Notes: generated from the letters alone by a model not told the origin. DNA of 64,000 nucleotides from JAJVID01 sp050247435 (GCA_050247435.1 JBFWUF010000018.1:62001-126000); one strand, 5' to 3'. Shown: positions 54,807-64,000, counted from the stretch's first letter. A program made the numbers and translations.

Positions 54807-55898
54807 TCAACCGCTCGCTCTCAAAAACGCCAGCCTTGCCGCTCCGATCAATGCGGCTTTCTCGCCGAGAGCCGCATTCACGATGCGGCATTGACGCGCC
54901 GATCCCGGCATCGCCCATCGGCCAGCCTCCTCTCGAATTTCGTCAAGATAAGGTTTGAGCATCAAACCGACATTGCCACCGATCACTACCGCGTCCGGAT
55001 TCAGAATCGAAATCAGATTGGCCACGCCGCGCCCGACCCAGCGGCAGGTTTCGTTGATGGTTTTGAGCGCCAGCGAGTCGCCGCCACGCGCCGCGCGGAT
55101 GATCGCCGCGTCGTCAAGCTGCGCCGCGTCATCTTTGATCACATGGCCAATCACCGATTTCGCGCTGCCGTCCCAGCCTTCGATGGCGCGCCGTTTCAAC
55201 GCGCCCGCAGCAGCCTCGGCGGCCAAACTTCCGCGCAATTCAAATTCCTGTTTGAAATTTTCGCCGAGCGCAAGCCAGCCCGCCGCGCCAGCCAACCCTC
55301 CCGCGCCCGTCACGGCGCGCCCACCAGCGATGATGCCCGCTTCCACATCTTCGCCAATCGAAAGATAGACAACGTTGTTTTTCCCGCGAGCCGCGCCGAC
55401 CCACGCCTCACCCGCCGCCACCGCCGCCGCGCGCGGATTGACGACCATCGCCGGATGCGCCGAATCGCTGAGTTTGGCCCGCGCGCGCCTCTCGTCCGGC
55501 GGCGTGCGAATGTCAACGCCAGCGCCGTTCAATCCCTCTTCGATCATTTGAAGCAGCGCGACGCGAGTCCATCCTCTCAGGCCATTCAATTCCGGCATCG
55601 AAACGCGCCCGGTCGCCGGATCAACCAAACCCGCCACCGAAAACCCGATTGCGTTTATGGGACTGCTGACGCGCGATTGCGAAACAGCCAGAGCGACGAT
55701 CCCCCTCGTCATCTCCGACGCAGTGGCGCGCGTCGTTCGTTGCGGCGTGGCGATTTCACGCTCTTCAACAATCCGTCCGTTTTCATTGACCAAAGCGGCG
55801 GCGATCTTCGCGTGATCGAATTCGATTCCGATAGCCAGGGGCGAGACCTGGGTTTGAGGCGTGACTTTCGATGTGTCTTTCACAGGCGGACTCCCCAT
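54807..55898 (-). CDS. ROK-family protein with degenerate kinase motifs
   Basis: The 363-residue protein has the ROK two-domain fold: SPLAIGIEFDHAKIAAALVN, AIGFSVAGLVDPATG, GAGGLAGAAGWLALG and PDAVVIGGNVG. Usual ROK kinases have an Asp catalytic base in an N-D-A motif and EXGH for zinc. Here those are NPRAAAVAAGE and AAGW, so both key residues are lost. It also lacks the winged-helix of ROK repressors. It is probably a sugar-binding or regulatory relative. ATG 55898 is used, with a weak ribosome site. Confidence 0.82.
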   Translation of the reverse strand: MGSPPVKDTSKVTPQTQVSPLAIGIEFDHAKIAAALVNENGRIVEEREIATPQRTTRATASEMTRGIVALAVSQSRVSSPINAIGFSVAGLVDPATGRVSMPELNGLRGWTRVALLQMIEEGLNGAGVDIRTPPDERRARAKLSDSAHPAMVVNPRAAAVAAGEAWVGAARGKNNVVYLSIGEDVEAGIIAGGRAVTGAGGLAGAAGWLALGENFKQEFELRGSLAAEAAAGALKRRAIEGWDGSAKSVIGHVIKDDAAQLDDAAIIRAARGGDSLALKTINETCRWVGRGVANLISILNPDAVVIGGNVGLMLKPYLDEIREEAGRWAMPGSARQCRIVNAALGEKAALIGAARLAFLRASG

Positions 55899-55948
55899 CA
55901 ATGAATTTAACCTCGGCGTAAGCCGCCGCCATTATACTCGCCGCGCGC

Positions 55949-56047
55949 CCTGGGTACGCATCGCTTCCAGCGTGCTATTGGCAAATGATCTATTTCCTTT
56001 CAATAGACCTCTCGCCAATAGCACGCTGGAAGCGATGCGTACCCAGG
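55949..56047. repeat. REP-like palindrome with perfect 34-bp arms
   Basis: Perfectly mirrored arms of 34 bp (55949-55982 and 56014-56047) start CCTGGGTACGCATCGCTTCC and flank a 31-bp spacer. The outer CCTGGG...ACGC pattern links it to the CCTGGGAGCGC family. It lies between divergent genes. Confidence 0.88.
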
Positions 56048-56195
56048 ATTATTTCCACCACGCCGCAAAAACTTGACGCACACCCGAAATTTGCCCGCGC
56101 CTTTTCTTTGCCCGCTCTTTGGCCTACATTGTCAACCGTTCAACGATTGCGCCGAATCGGCATTCAAACACAACTCAAACATTGGAGACCCGACC

Positions 56196-57059
56196 ATGAT
56201 CAATCGAAGATCATTCCTGTCTACTGCAACCCAAAGTGTGATCGGAGCCGCCGCCCTGACCGCGCTGAACCGTATCGAAGGTAGAGCGGCGACGAAGCTA
56301 AACAAGATCGGCGTGCAGCTTTACACCGTGCGCGGCGAGATGGCGAAGGATTTTGAAGGCTCGCTGCAAAAAATCGCGGCCATCGGATACAAGGAAGTCG
56401 AATTCGCGGGTTACTACAACAAATCGCCGAAAGACATCAAAGCTCTCCTTGACCGTCTCGGTTTAACCGCGCCCGCGGCTCACATTCCGCTGGCAAACGT
56501 TCAAACAAAACTCGGCCAGACCATCGAAGCGGCGAAGGCCATCGGCCACCAGTTCCTGATCTGCCCGTATCTGGAAGACAAAGACCGGCGGACTCTGGAC
56601 GATTACAAACGCCACGCCGAGACGTTCAACCGCGCGGGCGAGGCTTGCCGCAAAGCGGGAATCCAGTTCGGCTACCACAATCACGATTTCGAGTTCGAGG
56701 CGAAGGACGGCCAGAAGGGCAAGATGCTGCCTTTCGATCTTCTGCTGGCCGAGACCGACAAAAACCTGGTGAAGATGGAACTCGACCTTTACTGGATTTC
56801 AAAAGCCGGACAAGACCCGATTGCCTACATCAACAAACACAAAGACCGTTTCGCCCTGTTCCACGTCAAAGAGATGGACAAGACTCCGAAGCGCGGGATC
56901 ACCGAAGTCGGGCGCGGCGTGATTGATTTCAAAACCATCTTCGCCAAAGCGCCCAAAGGGGCGATCAAGCATTACTTCGTCGAGCAGGACACGACTCCCG
57001 GCTCGCCGTTCGACAGCATCAAGATCAGTTACGACTACCTGAAGCAGTTGGAGTTTTAA
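56196..57059 (+). CDS. Tat-exported sugar phosphate isomerase/epimerase-like protein
   Basis: The 287-residue protein has a Tat signal (NRRSFLSTATQSVIGAAALT) and a xylose-isomerase-like TIM barrel: KIGVQLYTVRGEMAKDFEGS, YKEVEFAGYYN, FGYHNHDFEFE, KMELDLYWISKAG and FALFHVKEMDK. Metal ligands Glu, Asp and His are apparent. Such secreted members act on sugars or keto-sugars; the substrate is not known. GGAG lies 9 nt before ATG 56196. The DMT transporter gene follows after 7 bp. Confidence 0.87.
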   Translation: MINRRSFLSTATQSVIGAAALTALNRIEGRAATKLNKIGVQLYTVRGEMAKDFEGSLQKIAAIGYKEVEFAGYYNKSPKDIKALLDRLGLTAPAAHIPLANVQTKLGQTIEAAKAIGHQFLICPYLEDKDRRTLDDYKRHAETFNRAGEACRKAGIQFGYHNHDFEFEAKDGQKGKMLPFDLLLAETDKNLVKMELDLYWISKAGQDPIAYINKHKDRFALFHVKEMDKTPKRGITEVGRGVIDFKTIFAKAPKGAIKHYFVEQDTTPGSPFDSIKISYDYLKQLEF

Positions 57060-57066
57060 CCGCCCC

Positions 57067-57990
57067 GTGTCCACAACATCGAACCCGCAAATCCAGGCTC
57101 AATCGCACAACTCCTTTCTCAAAAAGTTTGCCGCCCCGGATTCAACGATGCTTCTGGTCGTTCTGATCTGGGGCGGCAATTTTGCCGTGGTCAAATCGGC
57201 GCTCACGCAAATCGCGCCGCTGCCGTTCACGGCGATCCGGTTCTCCCTCGCGACACTCCTGTTGATGCTGTTGCTGTGGCGGCGCGAAGGCGACTGCGCC
57301 TTTCCGAAGGAAAACTTCTGGAAATTCGTCTGGCTCGGAATCGTCGGCAACACCGTTTACCAGGCGTTGTTCGCCACCGGGCTTGCGCTCACGACCTCGG
57401 CCAACGCTTCGTTGATTCTGACGACGACGCCCGCGATGACCGCGCTCATTGGAGCCTTCACCGGCATTGAGCGCATCTCCAAAAACATGATCGCCGGAGT
57501 CGCGCTGGCCTTCGGCGGAGTCGCGCTCGTGATGGCCTCGCGCGGCGTGGCGCTGTCGTCGCAAACACTCACCGGCGACCTGCTGACTTTTGCTTCAGTT
57601 TTTTGCTGGACGGCTTACGTGCTGGGAATGCGCACGGTCAGCGGGAACATCTCATCCCTGCGGGCGACAACGCTGACACTGATCACAGGCACGCCGGGAC
57701 TGATCCTGCTCGGAGCGCCGGGTCTGCTGAAGACCGACTGGTCGCGCGCAGGCGGCGCGACAGTATTTGGCATTATCTATTCATCGGCGCTGGCGCTGGT
57801 AGTCTGCTACCTACTCTACAACCGCAACGTGCGCCTGATCGGCGGAGTCCGCACGACAATCTACGCCTGCGCGATCCCGGTGATCGCGGCTTTGGTGGCG
57901 TGGCCGGTGTTGGGTGAAAAACCGACGCTGGCGCAGGGTGTCGGAGCGATTCTGATCATCGCAGGGGTTTTGGTGACACGGCGGAAATAG
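57067..57990 (+). CDS. EamA/DMT-family transporter
   Basis: The 307-residue membrane protein has about ten hydrophobic segments in two EamA repeats (LLVVLIWGGNFAVVKSAL, GDLLTFASVFCWTAYVLGM, IPVIAALVAWPVLGEKPTL). It exports or imports a small metabolite such as an amino acid or sugar derivative. The start is GTG 57067. It lies 7 bp after the isomerase-like gene and may act in the same pathway. Confidence 0.87.
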   Translation: MSTTSNPQIQAQSHNSFLKKFAAPDSTMLLVVLIWGGNFAVVKSALTQIAPLPFTAIRFSLATLLLMLLLWRREGDCAFPKENFWKFVWLGIVGNTVYQALFATGLALTTSANASLILTTTPAMTALIGAFTGIERISKNMIAGVALAFGGVALVMASRGVALSSQTLTGDLLTFASVFCWTAYVLGMRTVSGNISSLRATTLTLITGTPGLILLGAPGLLKTDWSRAGGATVFGIIYSSALALVVCYLLYNRNVRLIGGVRTTIYACAIPVIAALVAWPVLGEKPTLAQGVGAILIIAGVLVTRRK

Positions 57991-58056
57991 TCCCGAAGCA
58001 AGAGAAAGCCTGTGAGCAATCAGCCAATACTCGTAAATTTTCGGGATCACCGTTCA

Positions 58057-58467
58057 TTACTGATCCTGCTGACACCTGATGAGAAACTCGTAAAACGTTT
58101 TTCCACAAATTGTAGCCTCATCCAAGCTCATCCCGACCAGCGGAATTTCCACAATATGCATTTCGTCATTACGAGCATCAAACGCATAGCCCTCGCCGCC
58201 GCCATCACTGCCAAAGAAGATAAGACCCGGAGTAAATTCATCAACGGCTAGCTCTTTATTCATAATTTCGACTTCCTCAATGGGCCACACGACCAGATAT
58301 CTATCCGGGTCTATAAATCCCTCAACTCCATTGGTGTAAGACATGAACTCAACGTATTGGTGAGGCAGTTCAACCCGCAAGGCTGCCTCCAGCTTTCTTA
58401 TTTCGTTCTCCTTTGCCCCTGGATTCAATCCCATTTGGCGTACTAGCTCTACGGCACGTTCATTCAT
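58057..58467 (-). CDS. SMI1/KNR4 (SUKH) family protein, candidate immunity protein
   Basis: The 136-residue protein fits the SUKH fold: EIRKLEAALRVELPHQYVEF, TNGVEGFIDPDRYLVVWPIE, GLIFFGSDGGGEGYAFDARN. SUKH proteins often protect cells against polymorphic toxins. It is the second small gene downstream of the Rhs toxin and, like the toxin tip, is visibly richer in AT than the rest of the window. Confidence 0.88.
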   Translation of the reverse strand: MNERAVELVRQMGLNPGAKENEIRKLEAALRVELPHQYVEFMSYTNGVEGFIDPDRYLVVWPIEEVEIMNKELAVDEFTPGLIFFGSDGGGEGYAFDARNDEMHIVEIPLVGMSLDEATICGKTFYEFLIRCQQDQ

Positions 58468-58485
58468 GTTTACTGCCGGTTCCTG

Positions 58486-58869
58486 TTACTCTGATTCTTC
58501 TTCAAGCGTAATAGAATTATATATATCGTGTAGTTCTTCGAGATCGTTCTGCTTGCTATTGATCACTATCTCTTGGCCGTGGCGTCGAAAAGAAAGAACA
58601 AAGTCACCACCTTTGTAATCCCCGCCAAGCAGGGCCACACCATCTAAGATGCAAAGTAAGTTGAAAATTCCCTGATCGAGTGTCATTTGCGCCGCCTTTA
58701 CAACCATCTTTTTATCGGATTCGGAAAGCGCATTGAACCACTCGGACATATTCACCAGTTCTTGGGCAGGGGCCCTGCCTGGTGGGTTAGCGATGCTCCG
58801 AAATCTACTCTTTACCGCTGAGTCTCGAACGACTTTCTTGAGCAATTGAACGAACTTCTCTTTCTCCAT
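58486..58869 (-). CDS. Hypothetical protein, candidate immunity protein
   Basis: The 127-residue soluble protein (FVQLLKKVVRDSAVKSRFRS, LSESDKKMVVKAAQMTLDQG, DYKGGDFVLSFRRHGQEIVI) may belong to DUF6547; I am not certain. GAGG lies 6 nt before ATG 58869. It follows the Rhs gene by 11 bp and precedes the SUKH gene by 18 bp. First-downstream position is the usual place for the cognate immunity gene of an Rhs toxin. Confidence 0.7.
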   Translation of the reverse strand: MEKEKFVQLLKKVVRDSAVKSRFRSIANPPGRAPAQELVNMSEWFNALSESDKKMVVKAAQMTLDQGIFNLLCILDGVALLGGDYKGGDFVLSFRRHGQEIVINSKQNDLEELHDIYNSITLEEESE

Positions 58870-58880
58870 AGTTACCTCTG

Positions 58881-61800
58881 CTAATACACTTTGCGAATAA
58901 GACGTTGTAATTGTTTTATGGCGCTCTCCGGAGTATTGGTATGCTTCCTAAGATTGTTGATGTCTTGCTTTATCAACTCTTGCGCTGTCCCGGTGTACTT
59001 CCCTCTTCTGTTCTTTATATTGTCATGCTCGTCTGATGGTAGCGCAATAGCTGGCGCATTATTATAGTCGTACCCTGGGATCACTTGCGAGGCTGGATGG
59101 CCTTGCGGCACATGGTGAATTGAGAGTCCATCGTAAGACTCCTCGAGGTCTTTCAATTGACTGTACAATCCTACTTGGTATGGGGCAACAGCAGCTTGTT
59201 CTACATCCCCAGCCCCACCGAAGTATTGCCCAGCATAATCGAACGCCTGATCTATCACAAATTCTTTGGCCACGCTGGCAACACCGCCAGTGGCGAGCGA
59301 CACACCATATCCTATGCTAATGCTATAGAATTCGAGGATGAGAGCATTAGATAATTGTTCAGCCCTCTCTTTGGCCAAGCTTATTTGGCGCAATCGCATT
59401 TCCCGCATAACTTCTGCGGTCAAGTCCCGCCAACGGCTACTATTCCAAGGTAGCAGAATCAAAGAGCCGTTAGCAGCGGGATAGAGAATGTCACCGCTCG
59501 CCCCTGCAATTTCTCCCCACCCCTCATCTATTTGCTCTTGATTTAATACATTGCAATCGCACCAGCCATACCTGTTCGTCTTTTTGTTGTAGAACCACTT
59601 CAATCCCGAAGGATCAGTAATTATAGTGGGCCGATTACCGACATAGGCGTAGCGGTTCCAACTCTGCGGCCCAAGGGCGTATGCGCTTGAATGTAATGGG
59701 TCAACACTCGTAAACCTCCCCTGCAAGTTCGCGTAATACCGCGCCTGCGCATAGTCCAAGCTAGTCTCTGCATCGCGCTCATAGCCGGTGAATTTCTGAC
59801 GAATTCCCTCAGCCTGATATCCATTCGCCGCAGTCCTGATTGCTGGTCCTGCAAAGTTCTCTTCCCCAAACGGCAGATAATCGTGCCGCCTCATCCCGCT
59901 CAGGCTTCCATTCTGATCCGCGATCATTCGCGGCGTCCCCAGGTGATCTTTCACCAGCCATCTTACCGTCGCGCCTTCAGCCACGATCAGCATGTCGCCG
60001 TCGCGATAGCCGTACTCCTTCTGCAACGTCGCAGTCGTCCCGTCCCACAGGTATTCCGCCACCAACTCTCCGCCGATCCCGTATACCTGCCAGAATTGCT
60101 GCGCGCTAACCTGCCGCCGCACACGTTTGCCGTCGGCGTCGTAAACATATTTGTTCAGACCGCCGCCAGCCGCGCTCGTCATCCGCCCTTCGGCGTCGTA
60201 AGCCCGGTCGCCCGTGCTGCCCAGTTGATTATCAAAGATCAGGTTGCCGGCCGCATCGTAGCACAGCCCGTTCTTCGTCCCCGAACAACTCGTGCCGCTT
60301 GGTAACTTCAATCTGTTCGTCAGGCTCGCCTCGGTCGCGTCCCAATTCTGCGCGTTGTAGCCCGCCACGCTCAACCGGTTGCCCCAGCAGTCATACGTGA
60401 ATGTCTGTGACGTGACGTTGAACGTCCACTGTCCGCTGCTGTTCATCTGCGCTTCGGCAATCGAGGTGATTCGATTCAACCCGTCATAGGCGTAATCGTC
60501 GAGTTGCGGGGTGACATATCCGCCGCCAGGCAGCGGCACATAGCTCCATTGCCTGACCAGATTGCCGTTGTTGGATGTGTCGTCCAGGAACGGATTCTGG
60601 TTAGCCGCCCCGATCAGGCCGTAATAAAACTGCAGCTTCCCGCGATCCCAATTGCTGTCGTCGTTGACGCTGCCCAGAAACACTTCGGCCAATTGGAGCC
60701 GCTTGTTGTAGCGCAGATTGTGGTAAAGCCCGTATCCCGATCCCGGCGGCACGGCTGCGTTCTGCGTCCCGAATCGCTCTTTGAGCATCTGCCCTGCGGC
60801 GTTGTACGTGATCGTGTCAGAGTAGGTAAAGGACGATCCGCCCAGGTTGCCGCTTGCGGTCGCCAGCCGCCCACTCGCGCCATAGCCGTAGGTAACGCTG
60901 CGAGTCGAAGGATAGTTTTGTGTCAGGACATTGCTGGCCAGATCGTACGTGCGCGACACCGGATAGTCTTTCCAGGTCACGCCATCGTTGGCCAGAAAGC
61001 CTTGCGATTGACTGGTGACGCGGCCCAGCGCGTCGTAACCGCTAACGACCAGCCGCGAATAACCGGCGCCGCCCGTCGCCGGGTTCGCTGTGTAGTTGAA
61101 ATTGTAGTGGAACCACCCCTTGCCGCCGCTGATCGCGCCGTCGTAATGGCGTTCGAGAGCGGGCGTCACGCCGTCGGTGTAACTTGCCGAGACGTTGCGA
61201 TTGAGCGCGTCGTAGCCGTAATTGGCCGTCACACCGCGCGCATCGGTACGTGTCAACAAATTGCCGTTGCTGTCGTAAACATAACCGAGCGACCAATTGT
61301 TGTTGTACGCAGGCGGATTGGTCAGGTTGAGCGAGCCGTTGGCGCTCTGTTCGGGATTCTTCGCGCGAGCCAATCGCCCCAGCGAATCGTAAAAGAAGTA
61401 GCGGTACTGCCCGCCCTGGTTGACGATGGTCAGATTGCCCAGCGTGTCGAAAGTGTAGCTGGTCTGGAAGGCCGCTCCATCCGGGTCTTCCACAACTTGC
61501 GTCAACCGGCCCAGCGCGTCGGTCACGCTGCGGCGTTTCTTGTTGGCCGGGTCTTTCACCGTCACCTGCGCGCCGCTGTACGTCGTTTCGACTTTCGACC
61601 CGTCGGGAGCCGTCACGGTCAACACTCGATTCAGATCGTCGTATGTGTTCGTCGTCCACTCCGCATTGCCGGGAGTCGCGCCGCTCAGGTTGGCCGCGAA
61701 ATAAGGATTGGTCACCCGCTTGACGCGCCCAAGCGTGTCGTATTCGGTGTCTTTCACGCTCCACGAATTTGCGGCTTCGTAATGGCCGCTGCGCGTGGCG

Positions 61801-64000
61801 CGCCCCAGCCCGTCGAAGTTCGTGCGATCTTCCAGCCACGTGGTCGCGTTCTGTTTCGTCAAGGTGCGGATGTAAAGATCGCCCGGCGTGTCGCCGAAAA
61901 CGTATTTCGTTTCGCCCAGTCCGTCCGGCAACGTGACTCTGCGCAATCGTTGCAGGCTGTCGAGCGCGCCGCCGTCGTCGGTGTAAAAATAACTCGTCGT
62001 TTTGTTGTTGGCGTCGGTGGTCGTGACGATTTTGCCGGTGTTGAATTCGTAAACCGTGCTGGAGGTGAACGACGCGCTTGAGCCGTAATAGCCGGACGAG
62101 TCGGGCACGGGCGTTGTCGAGCTTGTGGCGTATGCAAAAGTGTTGCGATTGACGCTGTCGCTGAAATTATCGGTATAGCTCACCTGCGAAAGAGCGCCTT
62201 TCGCGTCCCAGCTTTTGCGCACGCTTCCGCACTGGTCGTATTGCGCGTGCGTTTCGAGGTAGGAGCCGCTCGGATAGCTTTGCACGGTCGCGCCACTCAT
62301 ATTCAGCCAGCGCCGGATGGTGGTCACGTTGCCGCGCACGCCGGGCGGGTTCGTCCATCCCGATGGCGTGACGCCGTAGGTCAACACTGGGTAAGCCGTT
62401 TCGTCGTATTTGAACTGCGTTTCAGCGACGACGGTGTTACCTTGCTTGACTCGTGTCGAGGATGGCAGCGAGATCAAATGCCGCGCGCGATATGCGTCTC
62501 GCGTCGCTTGCGCAATGGCCGTGTCGTTGACCAGAAACGTTGAATCTTCAGTGCGCAGCAAAGTCCCCAGCGGCATCACGGTGATGGCTCCGGCCTGCGC
62601 CGTGGTTTGATTGACCGTCGCGTATGCGTATTTGTTCGTCACCGTCTGATTCAGATCGGCGTCGTAGCCCATCGTCGTGGTTGTCGCGAGCGCGTCGCCG
62701 CTGGTGTCGAGCAGGATTTCGACCTGCTTGATCGGGCGCGGATCGCGGGTCGCCGAATAAAGCTGGAGAGGCGGCGGCAACTGTTGCGTGGTCTTGTCCC
62801 ATTCGGTCAGCGTGCGGCGCCACATCTGACTGCTCGCGGTGTAGGTGCGTTCCTCATTCGCCCGCCCGGCGCGCGCGTCGTCATAGCTGAATCCCGTGCT
62901 GCCGGTGGAGCGAAGAAGGTCGCGCTCCGCCTTTGCGCCGTTCGGCCCGGTGACGCTGACGGTATATTTCCCGCCCGCCGTGCTGATGGCGTACGTCCAT
63001 TGCTTCTCGTCAACGGCCTGCCCGGTCGCGCTGACGTAATGCGAGGTCACGCCGCGATTGGTCTGGCGGTAAAGGTCGCCCTGCTGGTCGCTGTCGAGCG
63101 GTTCGATCTGGGCGTGGACGTACCGCTGGTATCCGCCCATCGGCAACACAATCTTGTCAATCTCGCCGTAGACGTTGTAGGTGAAGATGTATTTGCGTCC
63201 GTTCGGCAGAATGATTTCGTTCAACACCACCGGGTCGAACAGCACGCCCTGAGTCGGCGACGAAGAGTCGCCGCAGACTCTTTCGAGCGATGACGGCGAG
63301 GTGAAGAGCGCGGGCGACAAGCCGTTGTAAGGCGGTTGGCAGATCAGGCTGCCGCGATATCGCAGCGATCCCGCGCCAGGGCTTAACGCCTGGCTCAGAT
63401 TCTTCCACACCAACTGAAAGTTCATCGCCTGCCCGCCGACCGCAGGCAGGCCGAGGTTTTGCGTTTGAGCGGAGCTGTTGCTCAGAACGAAACCTATCGT
63501 GCGCCCCAGCGTGTCAGTCCACTGCTTCGTCGTTTTGTTGTAAGCCAGCTTGTTGCCGTTGCGGTCAATGAATTCGGCTCCGGTCGTGAGCAACCGATAA
63601 CGCGAGCCGTCCGGCATGTAGATCACCTGCTCGGTGGCGTTGAGGTAGTCGAACTTGAGGCGCGAACCGTCAACCGCCACGTAAACGCCGCTGAGCGCCG
63701 GCGCGCCCGCGCCAGCCGCGCGCTGAACCGGCGCATCGCTGGCCCGGCGAAGTTCGTGCGTGGCCCCGCCCGGCAGGTGCAGGATCACGCGTTCGACCCA
63801 GTAGACGGGATCGGAAGAGCCGCAATCGAGACAGTACGGATTGCCGCTGGCGTCGTAACTATCCGGCGTGTATTCGAAGTAAGGCTCGTCCAGGCTCACC
63901 GTCCATCCCGAAACCGAGTGCTCGCCGAACATCGGCTTGGTGTGCGTGTAAGTGTCCAACAGGCCGATGATTGTCCCCGTGTGCCGCAACCGCCAGACCT
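58881..64000 (-). CDS. Rhs/YD-repeat polymorphic toxin, 5'-truncated
   Basis: At least 1,706 residues are open to the window edge. Many YD repeats (YDALGRVTSQSQGFLAND, YDSLGRLARAKN, YDSNGNLLTRTDARGVTANY) form the Rhs shell, ending with the core motif GRFTSVDPLHSSAYALGPQS and DPSG (59603-59614). The last 240 residues are a variable tip: a hydrophobic stretch (YGVSLATGGVASVAKEFVID), then LSIHHVPQGHPASQVIPGYD, which resembles an HNH-type nuclease. The tip is more AT-rich than the shell. The N-terminus and export signal are outside the window. Confidence 0.9.
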   Translation of the reverse strand, partial: VWRLRHTGTIIGLLDTYTHTKPMFGEHSVSGWTVSLDEPYFEYTPDSYDASGNPYCLDCGSSDPVYWVERVILHLPGGATHELRRASDAPVQRAAGAGAPALSGVYVAVDGSRLKFDYLNATEQVIYMPDGSRYRLLTTGAEFIDRNGNKLAYNKTTKQWTDTLGRTIGFVLSNSSAQTQNLGLPAVGGQAMNFQLVWKNLSQALSPGAGSLRYRGSLICQPPYNGLSPALFTSPSSLERVCGDSSSPTQGVLFDPVVLNEIILPNGRKYIFTYNVYGEIDKIVLPMGGYQRYVHAQIEPLDSDQQGDLYRQTNRGVTSHYVSATGQAVDEKQWTYAISTAGGKYTVSVTGPNGAKAERDLLRSTGSTGFSYDDARAGRANEERTYTASSQMWRRTLTEWDKTTQQLPPPLQLYSATRDPRPIKQVEILLDTSGDALATTTTMGYDADLNQTVTNKYAYATVNQTTAQAGAITVMPLGTLLRTEDSTFLVNDTAIAQATRDAYRARHLISLPSSTRVKQGNTVVAETQFKYDETAYPVLTYGVTPSGWTNPPGVRGNVTTIRRWLNMSGATVQSYPSGSYLETHAQYDQCGSVRKSWDAKGALSQVSYTDNFSDSVNRNTFAYATSSTTPVPDSSGYYGSSASFTSSTVYEFNTGKIVTTTDANNKTTSYFYTDDGGALDSLQRLRRVTLPDGLGETKYVFGDTPGDLYIRTLTKQNATTWLEDRTNFDGLGRATRSGHYEAANSWSVKDTEYDTLGRVKRVTNPYFAANLSGATPGNAEWTTNTYDDLNRVLTVTAPDGSKVETTYSGAQVTVKDPANKKRRSVTDALGRLTQVVEDPDGAAFQTSYTFDTLGNLTIVNQGGQYRYFFYDSLGRLARAKNPEQSANGSLNLTNPPAYNNNWSLGYVYDSNGNLLTRTDARGVTANYGYDALNRNVSASYTDGVTPALERHYDGAISGGKGWFHYNFNYTANPATGGAGYSRLVVSGYDALGRVTSQSQGFLANDGVTWKDYPVSRTYDLASNVLTQNYPSTRSVTYGYGASGRLATASGNLGGSSFTYSDTITYNAAGQMLKERFGTQNAAVPPGSGYGLYHNLRYNKRLQLAEVFLGSVNDDSNWDRGKLQFYYGLIGAANQNPFLDDTSNNGNLVRQWSYVPLPGGGYVTPQLDDYAYDGLNRITSIAEAQMNSSGQWTFNVTSQTFTYDCWGNRLSVAGYNAQNWDATEASLTNRLKLPSGTSCSGTKNGLCYDAAGNLIFDNQLGSTGDRAYDAEGRMTSAAGGGLNKYVYDADGKRVRRQVSAQQFWQVYGIGGELVAEYLWDGTTATLQKEYGYRDGDMLIVAEGATVRWLVKDHLGTPRMIADQNGSLSGMRRHDYLPFGEENFAGPAIRTAANGYQAEGIRQKFTGYERDAETSLDYAQARYYANLQGRFTSVDPLHSSAYALGPQSWNRYAYVGNRPTIITDPSGLKWFYNKKTNRYGWCDCNVLNQEQIDEGWGEIAGASGDILYPAANGSLILLPWNSSRWRDLTAEVMREMRLRQISLAKERAEQLSNALILEFYSISIGYGVSLATGGVASVAKEFVIDQAFDYAGQYFGGAGDVEQAAVAPYQVGLYSQLKDLEESYDGLSIHHVPQGHPASQVIPGYDYNNAPAIALPSDEHDNIKNRRGKYTGTAQELIKQDINNLRKHTNTPESAIKQLQRLIRKVY

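Overview
The window looks like chromosomal DNA of a GC-rich, Gram-negative, free-living bacterium that can respire nitrous oxide. Sec-type (clade II) NosZ, a gingipain-like C25 peptidase, an FHA-GAF-sigma54 regulator, a Ser/Thr kinase with an outer-face DUF4384-like domain, a PQQ dehydrogenase paired with a planctomycete-type haem-binding protein and a Flp pilin together suggest Acidobacteriota (Blastocatellia-like). That placement is inference from gene content; no rRNA or tRNA gene was seen.

Layout. 1-9.8 kb: sulfatase tail, DUF6930-like protein, DUF4349 lipoprotein, Flp pilin, quinoprotein dehydrogenase plus cytochrome c, a persulfide-dioxygenase/rhodanese fusion and an amidohydrolase. 9.8-29.6 kb: about 20 kb of genes all on the minus strand. 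Read in transcription order they are nosY; then FAD/Fe-S oxidoreductase, Rieske protein, cytochrome b, pentahaem cytochrome c, nosZ, a NosB-like membrane protein, nosD, nosF and nosL; then, starting at the nosL stop, a NarI-like membrane subunit with a zinc-ribbon tail, a NasA-like molybdoenzyme, a four-cluster Fe-S subunit, a monohaem protein, a second Rieske protein, a hemerythrin protein, a small DUF6755-like protein and a TDT/SLAC1-family transporter. 29.8-32.7 kb: NO-stress and regulation genes (Ric/ScdA, hemerythrin, YwiC-like, Crp/Fnr).

32.8-45.2 kb: secreted and signalling proteins (S45 acylase, Ser/Thr kinase, C25 peptidase, FHA-GAF-sigma54 regulator, DUF4384 protein, M43 protease). 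45.4-51.5 kb: a housekeeping operon (site-2 protease, trpS, scpA, scpB, pssA) and small genes. 51.6-58 kb: DASS transporter, M48 protease with a repeat tail, degenerate ROK protein, sugar isomerase-like protein, EamA transporter. 58-64 kb: an Rhs polymorphic toxin cut by the window edge, with two candidate immunity genes.

How it fits together. A Crp/Fnr protein is encoded beside two TGAC-N4-GTCA sites. One lies 137 bp before the FAD/Rieske/b/c/nosZ operon and one before ric; each has a -10-like hexamer exactly 32 bp from the site centre, as in class II Crp/Fnr promoters. The likely electron route is NAD(P)H or ferredoxin, then the Rieske/b module, pentahaem cytochrome and NosZ. The molybdoenzyme module may reduce nitrate or a similar oxyanion from the same membrane pool. 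No nitrite or NO reductase gene lies in the window.

The DNA also carries two families of short inverted repeats. One is about 100 bp palindromes with CCTGGGAGCGC ends, four of them between co-directional genes and three of those inside the nos operon. The other is purine-rich hairpins, one of which lies inside the 5' end of nosD.
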